A stretch of 64,000 nucleotides of DNA from JAPPLB01 sp965218555 (GTDB taxonomy: Bacteria; Acidobacteriota; Terriglobia; Bryobacterales; UBA6623). Made by a program: the position numbers and the translations under genes. The stretch lies in assembly GCA_965218555.1 (NCBI GenBank), contig OZ244625.1, positions 5,394,001 to 5,458,000 on the forward strand, written 5' to 3'. Positions 45,246 to 54,089 of this stretch are shown here, in pieces. Numbering within the stretch: position 1 is the stretch's first letter; the number at the start of each line of letters is the position of its first letter. The notes below the pieces were generated by a model. The model was not told the origin of the DNA and ran no database searches. It saw nothing but the letters and a program-made list of their open reading frames with translations.

Positions 45246-46346
45246 CTAGTCTTGTGGCCCGAGTTGCAGCGGTTTGTCGTAGCCGGTCATCTCCAGATAG
45301 CCGACGCCGGCGATGGACTTGCCCGCCTTTTGCCCTGAGAAGTTCATCGCTCCTTCCCAGTAGCTGGGACCGACGCGTCGCTCGCTGACAACTTCCTGAT
45401 CGTCAAGGTCGGTAGTGCCGGTGAGACGGAGATCAAGGTGGGGAATCTCGACTTTCCACATGAGGGGATAGACGCCGCCGGTTGTGGGGCTCTTCCAATC
45501 TGAGTCCGCGACGGGTGTCATCTGGATTTGCCTCCAGGCAAGGTGCCGGGCACGGCCGTCGGCGTCGATGTAGGTTCCCGAGGAATGTGGGTCGGATGTG
45601 CCGTCGGAGCGCCTCATGCGGTAGAGCATGAACTCTGAATCGTCGTCGAGTTGAATGCTCATCCAATCCCAACCGATTTGGTCGGTGCCGAGACTGTCGG
45701 TGGAAAACTCGTGGTCCATCCAGGCGAGACCCTTGACTTCGAAGGTTTCGCTCTGAAGGGCGAGCGAGCCGCTGACGGCCAGCCGCGTGAACGAGATGTA
45801 GTGCGAGGCCTTCCCTTCCCCGGCTGCCTTTTGACTGATGCCATTGACGCCGTGAAAGACGGGCGGCTTGAGAGGGCTCAGGTCGATCTCGAGCGAGAAC
45901 TCATCGGCGTAGGCCGTCAGGCGCTGGGGGCCTTTGGGCGTGGCGGGGTCGAGCCATTGAACCCGCCAGTTGCCGTTCCAGATGAGGGCTTTTTCGGCGT
46001 CGGCGCCTGCCAGCCCCGGTCCGGAGCGATTCAAGCGATCCGTTTTGTAGAAGCGTTGGCCTTCCATATCGCTCAGGGTAAGGTGGGCGAGGTAGAGGTC
46101 ACGGATGTTCCAGGGCGAATCGCCTTCTGCGTCTTCTCGAATGGCATATCGGAAGAAGGTAAGCTCGAAGCCGAATCGGCGGCCTTGTCGGGTGTGAAGA
46201 TTGCCGGTGTAGTACCACCACTCCGTCTCGAAGTTGGGATGGCTGAAGTGGTCGAGCGGGAATTGGTAGTCGTAGCCGGGACGTGCGATGTCGAAGCCCA
46301 GTGCGGCCGTCGCCGCCAACATCACGATGCAGATAGCCCGTTTCAT
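45246..46346 (-). CDS. AttH-like / CrtC-type lipocalin-like exported protein
   Basis: A 366-residue exported protein (signal MKRAICIVMLAATAALG) of the AttH/carotenoid 1,2-hydratase (CrtC) fold. Recognisable are LDHFSHPNFETEWWYYTGNL, GFELTFFRYAIRED, GLAWMDHEFSTDSLG and QIGWDWMSIQLDD. It is the last gene of an ABC operon: its ATG overlaps the permease stop by four bases. In AttEFGH systems the AttH component is the periplasmic partner; its substrate is unknown. A hydratase reaction on carotenoids is unlikely from this context. Confidence 0.82.
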   Translation of the reverse strand: MKRAICIVMLAATAALGFDIARPGYDYQFPLDHFSHPNFETEWWYYTGNLHTRQGRRFGFELTFFRYAIREDAEGDSPWNIRDLYLAHLTLSDMEGQRFYKTDRLNRSGPGLAGADAEKALIWNGNWRVQWLDPATPKGPQRLTAYADEFSLEIDLSPLKPPVFHGVNGISQKAAGEGKASHYISFTRLAVSGSLALQSETFEVKGLAWMDHEFSTDSLGTDQIGWDWMSIQLDDDSEFMLYRMRRSDGTSDPHSSGTYIDADGRARHLAWRQIQMTPVADSDWKSPTTGGVYPLMWKVEIPHLDLRLTGTTDLDDQEVVSERRVGPSYWEGAMNFSGQKAGKSIAGVGYLEMTGYDKPLQLGPQD

Positions 46347-48877
46347 TCTTCGTGGACCACCTCGATCGGATTCAATCGCGCCGCCACGCGGGCGGGATAG
46401 ATGCCGGCAATCAAGGCGGCGGCGTAGATGAAGGCGAGTGCGCCGAGCAGCATCGCGACGGGCCAATGGAATTGGATCGTCCAACCGAAGGATTGCTTGT
46501 TCACGACGAAGATCAGCACCAGGGAGAGCAGCGAGCCGAGCAGAAATCCGATGGCGTTGGAAAACAGGCCGATCAATCCCGATTCGAAAAGAACCAAGCC
46601 CCGGATCTGTCCTTGAGAGGCGCCGAGGAAGCGCAGGACGCCAATCTCGCCGCGGCGGTCGATAACGAGTGCCACGAGGGCGCCGGCCATGCCAAGTATG
46701 GCTACGACGATGGCGATCACTTCCAGCGCGTAGGTGATCGTAAACGTGCGGTCGAAGACCTCCAAGGCGCGCGTACGCAGGGTGCGGTGGTCGGCGACCG
46801 TGACACTGTGGCTGCCGGCGGCTTTTTCGATGGCCGGGCGGGCGCTCTCGGGGTCGACGCCATCCGCGAGATAGATGGCAAGATTGCTAGGGGCGGGATC
46901 GGGGAGGTATTTGAGGATCGTCTTGCGGTCGACAATGACAGCGCCACCTTCGTTCGAATAGTCGTAGTAGACGCCCACGATCTCGAGATCCACCATCTTG
47001 CCGCCGAGCGGGAGGCGCAGAGTGTCGCCGGCGCCGAGTCCGTGGCGGTTGGAAAAGGTCTCGGTGATGATGACGCGATCGCCGCTGTCGAGCGCCGTCA
47101 GCACGTCCTTGCTGGAAGAGCCGTCCAGGAAGCCCAGCCTGCTGTGACGAATGAGGACCTCGCTTTGTCCCGCGCCGATGATCGAGGGCCGGCCTTGATA
47201 GCGGATCTCGTAGGCGCGGAAGCGGTCTACGGCCTCGACCTGCGGCAGGGCCTCGATGCGGTCGGCGACGGCCGGGTCCATCGTGGGGTATTGGCGGGCT
47301 TCCCTTTGGCCGACGGTTTGGACGTAAAAGTCAGCGCGAAGGCGTTCGTCGAGCCAAACGATGACCGTGTCGCGGTAGCTGCCGACCATGATGCCCACGC
47401 TGACGAGCATGGCAACGGCGGTGGAAAGCGCGGTGACGAGTACCGAAGTCCGAGCCGGCGAAGCAGACAGGCTGCGTGGCGCCAAGATGCCTTGCGCGCC
47501 GAAGATCGCGCGGAGCAATGGCGTAAGCAGGCGCGTCAGGGCGTTCACGATGGCGGGCGTTGCCAGGGCGGTTGCAGCGATGATCAGCAAGGCGGAGAGG
47601 TAGCCGAAAAGGGGCATTCCCCCGACGGGATCGACTTGGGCGGCCCCCCATGAGCCCGCTGCAAGCAGACTTGCATAAGCGAGGTAACGGCCGATGCGGA
47701 GGCGGGCTGTGGTCTCATGCCGGCCTCGCGCCATGGCTTCGGCAGGCGCGACGTTGGCCGCTTCCCGCGCGGGGGCGAGCGCGGCCAACAACGACACGCC
47801 GACGCCGGAAGCAGCGGCCACGAGCAGAGATCCGGGCGTGAAGAGGATTTCTCCAGGCGTGCTGCTCACGTAAAGCGACCGCACGGTCGCGGCCATCATG
47901 TCAACGGCGCCGTCGGCCATCAGCCAACCAAGCACAATGCCGATTGCCGTTCCCACAACACCGAGGCAACCAGCCTCGCCGAGGAAGGCCAGCGTCACGG
48001 CGGCGCGGCCTGCGCCAAGGGCCCGCATGATGCCGATTTCGTTTCGCCTCCGGACGACGGAGATCGCGATCGTGTTGTAGATCAGAAACGCGCCGACGAT
48101 GAGCGAGATATAGCTGAGCACGCGCACATTCCAGCGAAAGGCACTGAGCATCTTGCGGTTCTCATCGCTGCGCGACCCCTGGCGGCTCAACGTGACGTCC
48201 TCGGGCAACGCGGCGGTGATGATCGATTCCCAGTCACGGTCGTCTTGCGAAGGAAGGAAGACTTCGATCCGGTCCAGGCGCCCCTCTTTCCCAAACGCCC
48301 GCTGGGCGGCGCCGATGTCCATGACGACGATGCTCGAGCGGGCGGCGCCGTCACCCGGGGACACGTCGAGGATGCCGTGAAAGGTGAACTCGCGGGTCTC
48401 ATCGTTCATGGTCAAGCGGAGTTGCGTCCCGGTTTCGGAAGCCAGGGCGCTGCCGGCCCAGACGCTGTCATCAGCCGTGAGATGGTCAAGGTCGAAGCGT
48501 TCCGTCTGCGCGATGGTATCCAGCGACCGGTCGCCGATCAGGTCGAACCCGAATACGGGGACGCTGATGCGGTCGGGCGCAAGCCATGCGTAGCCCTCGA
48601 TACGCGGAAAGAACCGAACAGGGTGAGGGAGCGCCTGTAATTGAGCGAGAAGTTTCTCGTCAAGCCCGCCGACGGCGCTGATTTCGAAATCGGCATCACC
48701 GGTGAGGGTTTCGAGAGATGACTGGAACGAGCCGGTTGCGGCGGTACCCGCAAGATGGATGGCGACGACGACCGCGACGCCCAGCGCGACGGCAAAGATG
48801 GTGAGCGCGGTGCGAACCGGCTCGCGGCCCAGCGGGCGCACGATCAGCCGGACGAAGAGTGTGGAAGCGGCAGTCAA
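46343..48877 (-). CDS. ABC transporter permease (FtsX/MacB type), AttF/AttG-like
   Basis: An 844-residue inner-membrane permease with duplicated FtsX-type domains. An N-terminal membrane segment (RTALTIFAVALGVAVVVAIHL) is followed by a large periplasmic domain, a block of membrane helices near residues 260-480, and a second periplasmic domain and C-terminal membrane helices. The permease is translationally coupled (ATGA) to the ATPase upstream and to the AttH-like gene downstream. This fits a three-gene AttEFGH-like exporter in which F and G are fused or a single long permease is used. Lipoprotein or lipid release is a possible role. Confidence 0.85.
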   Translation of the reverse strand: MTAASTLFVRLIVRPLGREPVRTALTIFAVALGVAVVVAIHLAGTAATGSFQSSLETLTGDADFEISAVGGLDEKLLAQLQALPHPVRFFPRIEGYAWLAPDRISVPVFGFDLIGDRSLDTIAQTERFDLDHLTADDSVWAGSALASETGTQLRLTMNDETREFTFHGILDVSPGDGAARSSIVVMDIGAAQRAFGKEGRLDRIEVFLPSQDDRDWESIITAALPEDVTLSRQGSRSDENRKMLSAFRWNVRVLSYISLIVGAFLIYNTIAISVVRRRNEIGIMRALGAGRAAVTLAFLGEAGCLGVVGTAIGIVLGWLMADGAVDMMAATVRSLYVSSTPGEILFTPGSLLVAAASGVGVSLLAALAPAREAANVAPAEAMARGRHETTARLRIGRYLAYASLLAAGSWGAAQVDPVGGMPLFGYLSALLIIAATALATPAIVNALTRLLTPLLRAIFGAQGILAPRSLSASPARTSVLVTALSTAVAMLVSVGIMVGSYRDTVIVWLDERLRADFYVQTVGQREARQYPTMDPAVADRIEALPQVEAVDRFRAYEIRYQGRPSIIGAGQSEVLIRHSRLGFLDGSSSKDVLTALDSGDRVIITETFSNRHGLGAGDTLRLPLGGKMVDLEIVGVYYDYSNEGGAVIVDRKTILKYLPDPAPSNLAIYLADGVDPESARPAIEKAAGSHSVTVADHRTLRTRALEVFDRTFTITYALEVIAIVVAILGMAGALVALVIDRRGEIGVLRFLGASQGQIRGLVLFESGLIGLFSNAIGFLLGSLLSLVLIFVVNKQSFGWTIQFHWPVAMLLGALAFIYAAALIAGIYPARVAARLNPIEVVHEE

Positions 48878-49551
48878 GCGGGACGGATCTCCTCGACGCG
48901 TCCGTCTCGAAGCTGGACAATACGGTCGGTGACTCCGGCTGCTTCAAGGCTGTGCGTCGCCATGACAATGGCCGTCCCCCATTCATCGGCGGTACGCCGC
49001 AGGAGCTTGATCACGATGTCCGCGCTGGTCGAATCGAGATTGCCGATCGGCTCATCGGCCAGTAAGAGTTTCGGCGAGTGAACGAGCGCGCGCGCGATGG
49101 CGACGCGCTGCATCTGGCCTCCGGAGAGTTGATGGGGACGGCGATCGGCATAATCGCCCATTTCGACCCAGCGCAGCTTTTCGAGAGCTTGTTGGCGGTT
49201 GGATGTTTGCCCGGAGAGGAGTAGCGGCAACTCGACGTTTTCGATGGCGGAGAGCGTCGGCAGGAGTTGGAAGAACTGGAAGACGAATCCGACCTGGCGG
49301 CGGCGGATCTCGGTGAGTTGAGAGTCGGCGAGGCCGGTGGTGGTGACACCGTTGATATGAACGGCGCCGCTGGTCGGAAAATCCATCGCGCCCGAAAGAT
49401 TCAGAAGAGTGGATTTGCCGCAGCCGCTGCGCCCGACGACGGAGATGTACTCCCCGGCTTCGACTGCAAGCGAGACGTTGTCGAGGGCCAGGATGTCTTG
49501 GTTGTCGGATTGGTAGTGTTTCGTGACGCTCTCGAGGTGGAGGAGGGACAT
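48874..49551 (-). CDS. ABC transporter ATP-binding protein (LolD/MacB type), AttE-like
   Basis: A 225-residue ATPase with Walker A GRSGCGKSTL, signature LSGGQMQRVAIARAL, Walker B KLLLADEPIGNLDS, and the FQFFQLLPTLSAIENVELPL region typical of the LolD/MacB/AttE branch that drives FtsX-type permeases. It is first in the operon, with its stop overlapping the permease start. It powers export of an unknown substrate together with the permease and the AttH-like partner. Confidence 0.93.
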   Translation of the reverse strand: MSLLHLESVTKHYQSDNQDILALDNVSLAVEAGEYISVVGRSGCGKSTLLNLSGAMDFPTSGAVHINGVTTTGLADSQLTEIRRRQVGFVFQFFQLLPTLSAIENVELPLLLSGQTSNRQQALEKLRWVEMGDYADRRPHQLSGGQMQRVAIARALVHSPKLLLADEPIGNLDSTSADIVIKLLRRTADEWGTAIVMATHSLEAAGVTDRIVQLRDGRVEEIRPA

Positions 49552-49660
49552 CAGGAGGCAGAGTGGACCTCTGTTTCAAGTGTAGCGGGCAGTTGGCAGA
49601 GGCACGTCAACGGTTGTCGGGCTTCACGCTATGAGTCGTTGCCGACCTGCCGCAATGCGC

Positions 49661-50860
49661 TCAGATGAGGTTGTAGAGACGCCCGGGGTTGAGCAGGTGG
49701 TGGGGGTCAAGTTGGTCTTTGATGCGTTGCATGACGGCGAGTTGCGAGCCGGGATGCGGCCACAGTTCGAGAGCCTCTTTCTGGTCTGGCGGGCAGGACT
49801 CGACGATGGCGCGAAAACCCTGCGAGCGGCAGACGCTGAGGCAGCGCCGGGCGGAGTCGAGGTCGGGGCAAGCGGCGTAGGCGACGGCCGCCGCGGCGCG
49901 GGCGAGTACGGCGGTGGTTCCCGTCAATCTCACGGTGATGAGCACCCCGCCAAGGTTCTTTGGTTCGGAAGAGATGCGCAGTACAGATACCGTCGAACTG
50001 CGTGCAGTTGCCAAGGCGGGAAACTCGCGGACCTTGCTCCAGAATGATGCGGCGTCTGACTGATCGAGAGTCCGGAAGTCTGTGGCTCCGTTCTCTTGGG
50101 CAAGTGCGCCCCACTCGCGCTCATGGCGACCGACAAGAGCCTCGTTGCCCCCCGCTTCGAGACTCAAGCAGTAGTGTGTGTCCGGCAGGCCGGCGAGGGT
50201 CGCCGCGCCGGGGTCGAGAAGGTCGATCGCAACAGGCTGCAGCTTGCTCCTCAGAATCGCGGTGCGCAGAGAGAGCAGCGGTTCTAGGGACTCGCTCGTC
50301 GCAAGGAACGTGCGTTCTTCGGCCGGGCGCGGAAAGATCTTGAAGTTGACGCTCATGATAGCCGCCAAAGTGCCGAAGGAACCGACCATGATCTTGGCCA
50401 TGTCAAGGCCGGTAACGTTCTTCACCACCATGCCGCCGGACCGCACGAGCTTGCCCTCGAGTGTCGCGAAGGTCATGCCGATGACCATGTCGCGCGCCGT
50501 CCCGTAGCGACGCCGCCGCGGCCCGCTGTTGTTGGCGGCAATGACCCCGCCGATGGTGGCTTTTCCATCGAACGCAGGGTCGAGCGGAAGGAACTGCCCG
50601 CGGCTGTGGAGAGTGTCTCGGAGTTCGCTATAGGGAAGACCTGCTTCAACGCTGATCGTCAGGTCGTTCGGCTCATAGGCAAGGACGCGCTTGAGTTCAC
50701 GGGTAGACGGGACGACGTCAGGGGGCGCGATTTTGCCGCCCATGTCACGTTTGGTGAAATGGCCGCCGAGTTCGATGATCTGCTTCCGCTCCGCCGCCTC
50801 ACGCAGGACATCGGCCAGTTCTTCGCCGGAAGCAGGAGCTACGTCAACAGCCATCCCCAT
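49661..50860 (-). CDS. FAD-binding oxidase subunit, GlcE-like
   Basis: A 399-residue flavoprotein of the FAD-linked oxidase (PCMH) family. FAD-binding blocks are VSVEAGLPYSELRDTL, ATIGGVIAANNSGPRRRRYG and GGMVVKNVTGLDMAKIMVGSFG, and the C-terminus ends PHHLLNPGRLYNLI. This matches the E subunit of glycolate oxidase, which oxidises glycolate to glyoxylate with GlcD and GlcF. No glcD or glcF adjoins it, so it may be an isolated member or work with genes elsewhere. The start may be the third codon (ATG). No clear signal peptide. Confidence 0.78.
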   Translation of the reverse strand: MGMAVDVAPASGEELADVLREAAERKQIIELGGHFTKRDMGGKIAPPDVVPSTRELKRVLAYEPNDLTISVEAGLPYSELRDTLHSRGQFLPLDPAFDGKATIGGVIAANNSGPRRRRYGTARDMVIGMTFATLEGKLVRSGGMVVKNVTGLDMAKIMVGSFGTLAAIMSVNFKIFPRPAEERTFLATSESLEPLLSLRTAILRSKLQPVAIDLLDPGAATLAGLPDTHYCLSLEAGGNEALVGRHEREWGALAQENGATDFRTLDQSDAASFWSKVREFPALATARSSTVSVLRISSEPKNLGGVLITVRLTGTTAVLARAAAAVAYAACPDLDSARRCLSVCRSQGFRAIVESCPPDQKEALELWPHPGSQLAVMQRIKDQLDPHHLLNPGRLYNLI

Positions 50861-50906
50861 ATGGTACGTGGATCACTCGACGCTCGGCGAAGCCACCTGC
50901 CGTTAG

Positions 50907-51063
50907 CCTGCATTTCTTACCACGTGGGGAGGCGAAGTGCGTGCGGTTTACGAGACACGAATCACGAATCACGGCCTTTACCCATTGAGAACGGCAAGCA
51001 AGCGCAACGAAGTCATGGCGGCCTTATCACGTGCTCCGACCGTCAGGTGGCAGGAAAGTCAGA
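50907..51063 (+). mobile_element. CTAG-type MITE, copy 3 (short form)
   Basis: About 157 bases. It begins CCTGCATTTCTTACCAC and ends in a decayed right end (AGTCAGA in place of ATGCAGG). It is preceded by TTAG and followed by CAAG. The interior contains ACGAGACACGAATCACG, which marks the short form also seen at 51068, 52322 and 61646. Confidence 0.7.
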
Positions 51064-51067
51064 CAAG

Positions 51068-51150
51068 CCTGCATTTCTTACCACGCGGGGACGCGAAGTG
51101 CTTGCGGGTCACGAGACACGAATCACGAAACACGAATCACGGCCTTTACC
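51068..51150 (+). mobile_element. CTAG-type MITE, copy 4 (left part only)
   Basis: Begins CCTGCATTTCTTACCAC directly after the preceding copy and runs through ACGAGACACGAATCACG. The right half is missing. Confidence 0.6.
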
Positions 51151-51212
51151 TGCCCATCCTCGGTATAGCGGTGCGCACACTGCACGGAGTGGAAGTTCTA
51201 TATTGGGAGTCG

Positions 51213-52301
51213 GTGCGGTGTTTCCTCCATGTTGCCATTGCGCTGCCTGCGCTGTGCGTGGCCGCTTCTGCGCAGTCGCTGACGATCGAGGAGTGGCAGC
51301 CGCGGTCGACGCTGGTGGTTGAGGAGCATCCCGTTCCGCGGGCCAGGTTTCCGGTCGTCGATGTTCACAGCCACCATCGCTCCAGCACCACGGCGGATAG
51401 GCTCGATCAGATCGTCCGTGAAATGGACGAGTTGAATCTCCGCATTCTGGTGAACTTGAGCGGCCGCTACGGCGAGAGGTTGAAGTCGACGGTCGATCGC
51501 TTCGTAGGACGTCATCCGTCACGGTTCGCCGTTTTCGCCAACCTCGACTTCCGAGGCATCGGAAGTCCCGGTTGGGGCGAGCGGGCGGCGAAGCAACTGG
51601 AAGAAGACGTAAATAACGGAGCCAGCGGACTGAAGTTCTTCAAGAACTTCGGGATGACGGTGAAAGACCCGGCCGGGAAGCGGATACCGGTAGACGATCC
51701 TTCACTCGAACCCGTTTGGAAGACCTGTGCCCGATTGAAGATCCCGGTCTTGATTCACGTTGCCGAGCCGGCGGAATTCTTCAAACCGCACGATCGATTC
51801 AATGAACGTTGGCTGGAGTTGAAGATCCATCCGAACCGGTATCGTCCGCCCGACCGCTTCCCTCCGTTTGAAACTCTGATGGCCGAGCGCGACCGGGTGA
51901 TCGGGAACCATCCTGATGTGAATTTCATCGTGGCCCACTTCGGCTGGCATGGGAACGACCTGGGCCGGCTGGGTAGGCTGATGGACAAGTACCCGAACTT
52001 CTATACCGAGACCGGCGCGATTCTGGCCGAGCTGGGCCGGCAGCCCTTCACCGCCAGAAAGTTCTTCATCGAATACCAGGATCGTGTCCTGTTCGGGAAA
52101 GATTCCTACCGGCCCAACGAGTTCCCCTTCTTCTGGCGCGTGTTTGAAACCCGGGACGAGTACTTCGACTACTACCGCCACTACCACGCTCACTGGAAGC
52201 TGTACGGAATGGACCTTCCCGACGACGTTTTGAAGAAGCTGTACTACAAGAACGCGCTGCGCTTGATTCCTAGGCTTCCCTCGAACGGTTTCCCACCTTA
52301 G
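51213..52301 (+). CDS. Exported amidohydrolase family (COG2159-type) hydrolase
   Basis: A TIM-barrel metal hydrolase of the amidohydrolase-2 group, about 362 residues from GTG 51213, where a signal peptide starts (VRCFLHVAIALPALCVAASA). Other in-frame GTG codons upstream are possible, and none has a good ribosome binding site. The metal His pair is in FPVVDVHSHHRSS. Later His ligands lie in VLIHVAEPAEFF and VNFIVAHFGWHGND, and the last Asp lies in RVLFGKDSYRP. The substrate is unknown, perhaps an aromatic or sugar acid. The leader of this gene lies in a MITE array. Confidence 0.85.
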   Translation: MRCFLHVAIALPALCVAASAQSLTIEEWQPRSTLVVEEHPVPRARFPVVDVHSHHRSSTTADRLDQIVREMDELNLRILVNLSGRYGERLKSTVDRFVGRHPSRFAVFANLDFRGIGSPGWGERAAKQLEEDVNNGASGLKFFKNFGMTVKDPAGKRIPVDDPSLEPVWKTCARLKIPVLIHVAEPAEFFKPHDRFNERWLELKIHPNRYRPPDRFPPFETLMAERDRVIGNHPDVNFIVAHFGWHGNDLGRLGRLMDKYPNFYTETGAILAELGRQPFTARKFFIEYQDRVLFGKDSYRPNEFPFFWRVFETRDEYFDYYRHYHAHWKLYGMDLPDDVLKKLYYKNALRLIPRLPSNGFPP

Positions 52302-52321
52302 CCTGTCTACGCCGGCGCTGA

Positions 52322-52392
52322 CCTGCATATCTCCTCACATGGCGAGGCGAAGTGCGTGCGGGTCACGAGACACGAATCACGGCCTTCATCAA
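52322..52392 (+). mobile_element. CTAG-type MITE, copy 5 (left part only)
   Basis: Begins CCTGCATATCTCCTCAC and continues through GGCGAGGCGAAGTGCGTGC and ACGAGACACGAATCACG, then ends. It lies just after the amidohydrolase stop codon. Confidence 0.6.
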
Positions 52393-52489
52393 TACCCGCT
52401 GCACAACGATCCGTTGCCGGACGGGATGGTGGTGTCGGCCCAGGACTCCGCCGCGGAGCACATCGCGGCGTTAATACACAACAGAACTG

Positions 52490-52511
52490 TTGTCAACAGT
52501 ACTGTTGACAA
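52490..52511. repeat. Perfect 22-bp palindrome
   Basis: TTGTCAACAGT followed by ACTGTTGACAA reads the same on both strands (52490-52511). It overlaps the end of the serine-recombinase relic, so it may be a remnant of a recombinase binding site; an operator is another possibility. Confidence 0.6.
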
Positions 52512-52762
52512 ACATCCCGCATGCGATCGGAGATCTTGAGCAGATCGGAGGTATGTCGAGCCGGCCGGTCGAGCCGGGTGACGACTACTACGTCGTTAGA
52601 CCGAAGGAAATCTAGCATGCGTTCGAGTTCAAGCCGCAACAAAGGCCGGCAGGCGCTGACCTTTTCAGCCTAGATGTGGGTGCATCAGGCTGCATCGAGT
52701 TCGGCGCTTTCTAGGGTCCAGTCCTGGTCGTGGGTGAAGACTCGGACATAGCCGATGCGCAT
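52493..52762 (-). pseudogene. Serine recombinase (resolvase/invertase) catalytic-domain relic
   Basis: Ninety codons on the minus strand are recognisable: MRIGYVRVFTHDQ, EKVSACRPLLRLELERMLD and VVVVTRLDRPARHTSDLL. Family members read RVSTxxQ at the first block. Here the nucleophilic Ser is replaced by Phe, two stops (TGA and TAG) interrupt the frame, and the C-terminal DNA-binding part is gone. Formerly a resolvase or invertase; certainly dead now. Confidence 0.8.
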
Positions 52763-52874
52763 ATCGCGATTACTCTTGAAAACAGTATATCTGTTGATTT
52801 TCTCATCGCAACGTTGCTGACAAGGGAAGAAAAAGCGCTCAAGCCCCCGTTTCAGAGGGGCCGCCCGCGATGTG

Positions 52875-52902
52875 GCGGGAACGATCCAGACTGTGTGAAA
52901 AG
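52875..52902 (+). repeat. Solitary IS1182-type inverted-repeat end
   Basis: A 28-base segment (gcgggaacgatccagactg onward) matches the IS1182-like right end at 25 of 28 positions and has the orientation of the left end. No transposase follows until 54090. It may be the outer end of a larger unit containing the ankyrin gene, or an isolated leftover. Confidence 0.7.
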
Positions 52903-53040
52903 AGGGACTGAGTGAACTCCGGCGCCCGTTGGAGCGTATTATCGTGCGCGTGAAGACAGATCGCGCCGCCGGCGAGCATCGCGGAACCGCTGTTTCGAAC
53001 CAGAAGCTTCAGGTCAGCTTGGTGCTAGCATGGCATTGCC

Positions 53041-53949
53041 ATGAGGAGGATCACAGGGAACCACGACCGTCTTCTCAAGAAGATCACGGCCGCCGGGCTT
53101 GCGGCCCTGCTGCTTCTGGCCGGCTTGCCGCCAACGGCGGCGGCAGCGGCGGAGAGTTGCAGGGGCTGGAAAACAGCGAAGTTTTTTGAGTCCGCCACGG
53201 TGGAGCAGGTGAGGGCCTGCCTCAGCGCCGGGGAGGATCCGAACGCGCCCGACACAAAAGGACTCAGCGCCCTGCATCGGGCGGCGCGGGATACCTCCGA
53301 CCCGGCGGTGATCGAGTTGTTGCTGGAAGCGGGCGCCAACCCGAGGGCATCCAGCAGAGCCGGCAGGCTGCCCCGGTATTTTGCGCGGAAGAACAAAAAG
53401 ATCAAAGACTCGGACGCCGATCAGCGGCTCAGGATCGTGTCGGCGAAGAAGCCGAAGAAGGCGGACTGGTCCCGGGTGCAGGCCGTTTCGCACCATCGAA
53501 AGACCAAGGTACGGCTCTACGAGGACGCAGCCCCGCGGGAGAACAGGAGGATCAAGGGCCGCTTCGGCTCGGCGACGGCCGACTCCATCACGCTCGTGCT
53601 CGAGGACGGGCAAACGCGCACCGTGCAGAAGCAGGCCGTGCGCAAGGTGCTCACCCGCCGCCCGTTCGGGAAACGATGGCCGGGATGGACAGCCATGGTG
53701 GTTTCCATCACGGCGCTTGAGATTGCGATTGCGCTGTTTGCGGAATCACCCCCGACGGCAACGCAAAGATTGGGGATTCACGCATTTTACACCCTTCCGA
53801 CTGCAGCCGGATTTTTCTACGGCTCGGGGATGAAAGGGATCTACAACGTTCCGCCTGAGCACCGGATGCTGCCGCAAGCAGACAAGCAGCCCGGCGCCCA
53901 GGACAACGTTTCCAGGAAGCAGGAACATCCGGGAAGACCCAACGGTTGA
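53041..53949 (+). CDS. Exported ankyrin-repeat protein with a C-terminal membrane segment
   Basis: A 302-residue protein with signal peptide (KITAAGLAALLLLAGLPPTAAA). One or two ankyrin repeats cover about residues 48-110: KFFESATVEQVRACLSAGED and LSALHRAARD..PAVIELLLEAG. A basic linker and then DSITLVLEDGQTRTVQKQAV suggest a small beta domain. A hydrophobic helix (WTAMVVSITALEIAIALFA) and a Phe-rich segment follow. Function unknown. It lies between the solitary IS end at 52875 and the IS1182-like element, hence a candidate passenger gene. No clear ribosome binding site. Confidence 0.6.
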   Translation: MRRITGNHDRLLKKITAAGLAALLLLAGLPPTAAAAAESCRGWKTAKFFESATVEQVRACLSAGEDPNAPDTKGLSALHRAARDTSDPAVIELLLEAGANPRASSRAGRLPRYFARKNKKIKDSDADQRLRIVSAKKPKKADWSRVQAVSHHRKTKVRLYEDAAPRENRRIKGRFGSATADSITLVLEDGQTRTVQKQAVRKVLTRRPFGKRWPGWTAMVVSITALEIAIALFAESPPTATQRLGIHAFYTLPTAAGFFYGSGMKGIYNVPPEHRMLPQADKQPGAQDNVSRKQEHPGRPNG

Positions 53950-54089
53950 CGCGCAGCTCTAGCCCTCACCCCTCCCGCAGCACCCGAGCCGAGTAGGGAG
54001 CCGCCCTTCTCTGGGCTGTAGCGGAAAGGATCCAGACTGCGTGAAAACCCACCGGGGGGCTGCCCTGCCTGCTGGAGGTAGAATGGAGC

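Larger units (their letters stand above)
50861..51212. other. Divergent intergenic region filled by two MITEs
   Basis: No gene. Both MITE copies here lie between the glcE-like gene and the amidohydrolase gene, so they may supply or separate promoter elements. Confidence 0.5.
52302..53040. other. Interval of mobile-DNA remains
   Basis: No intact gene. It holds a MITE fragment, a palindrome, a serine-recombinase relic and a solitary IS1182-type inverted repeat, all listed separately. Confidence 0.6.

Noticed and set aside
46352..47653. Plus-strand open frame of 433 codons opposite the ABC permease
   Set aside because: Antisense to a well-supported gene in a high-GC region; no domain or start signal.
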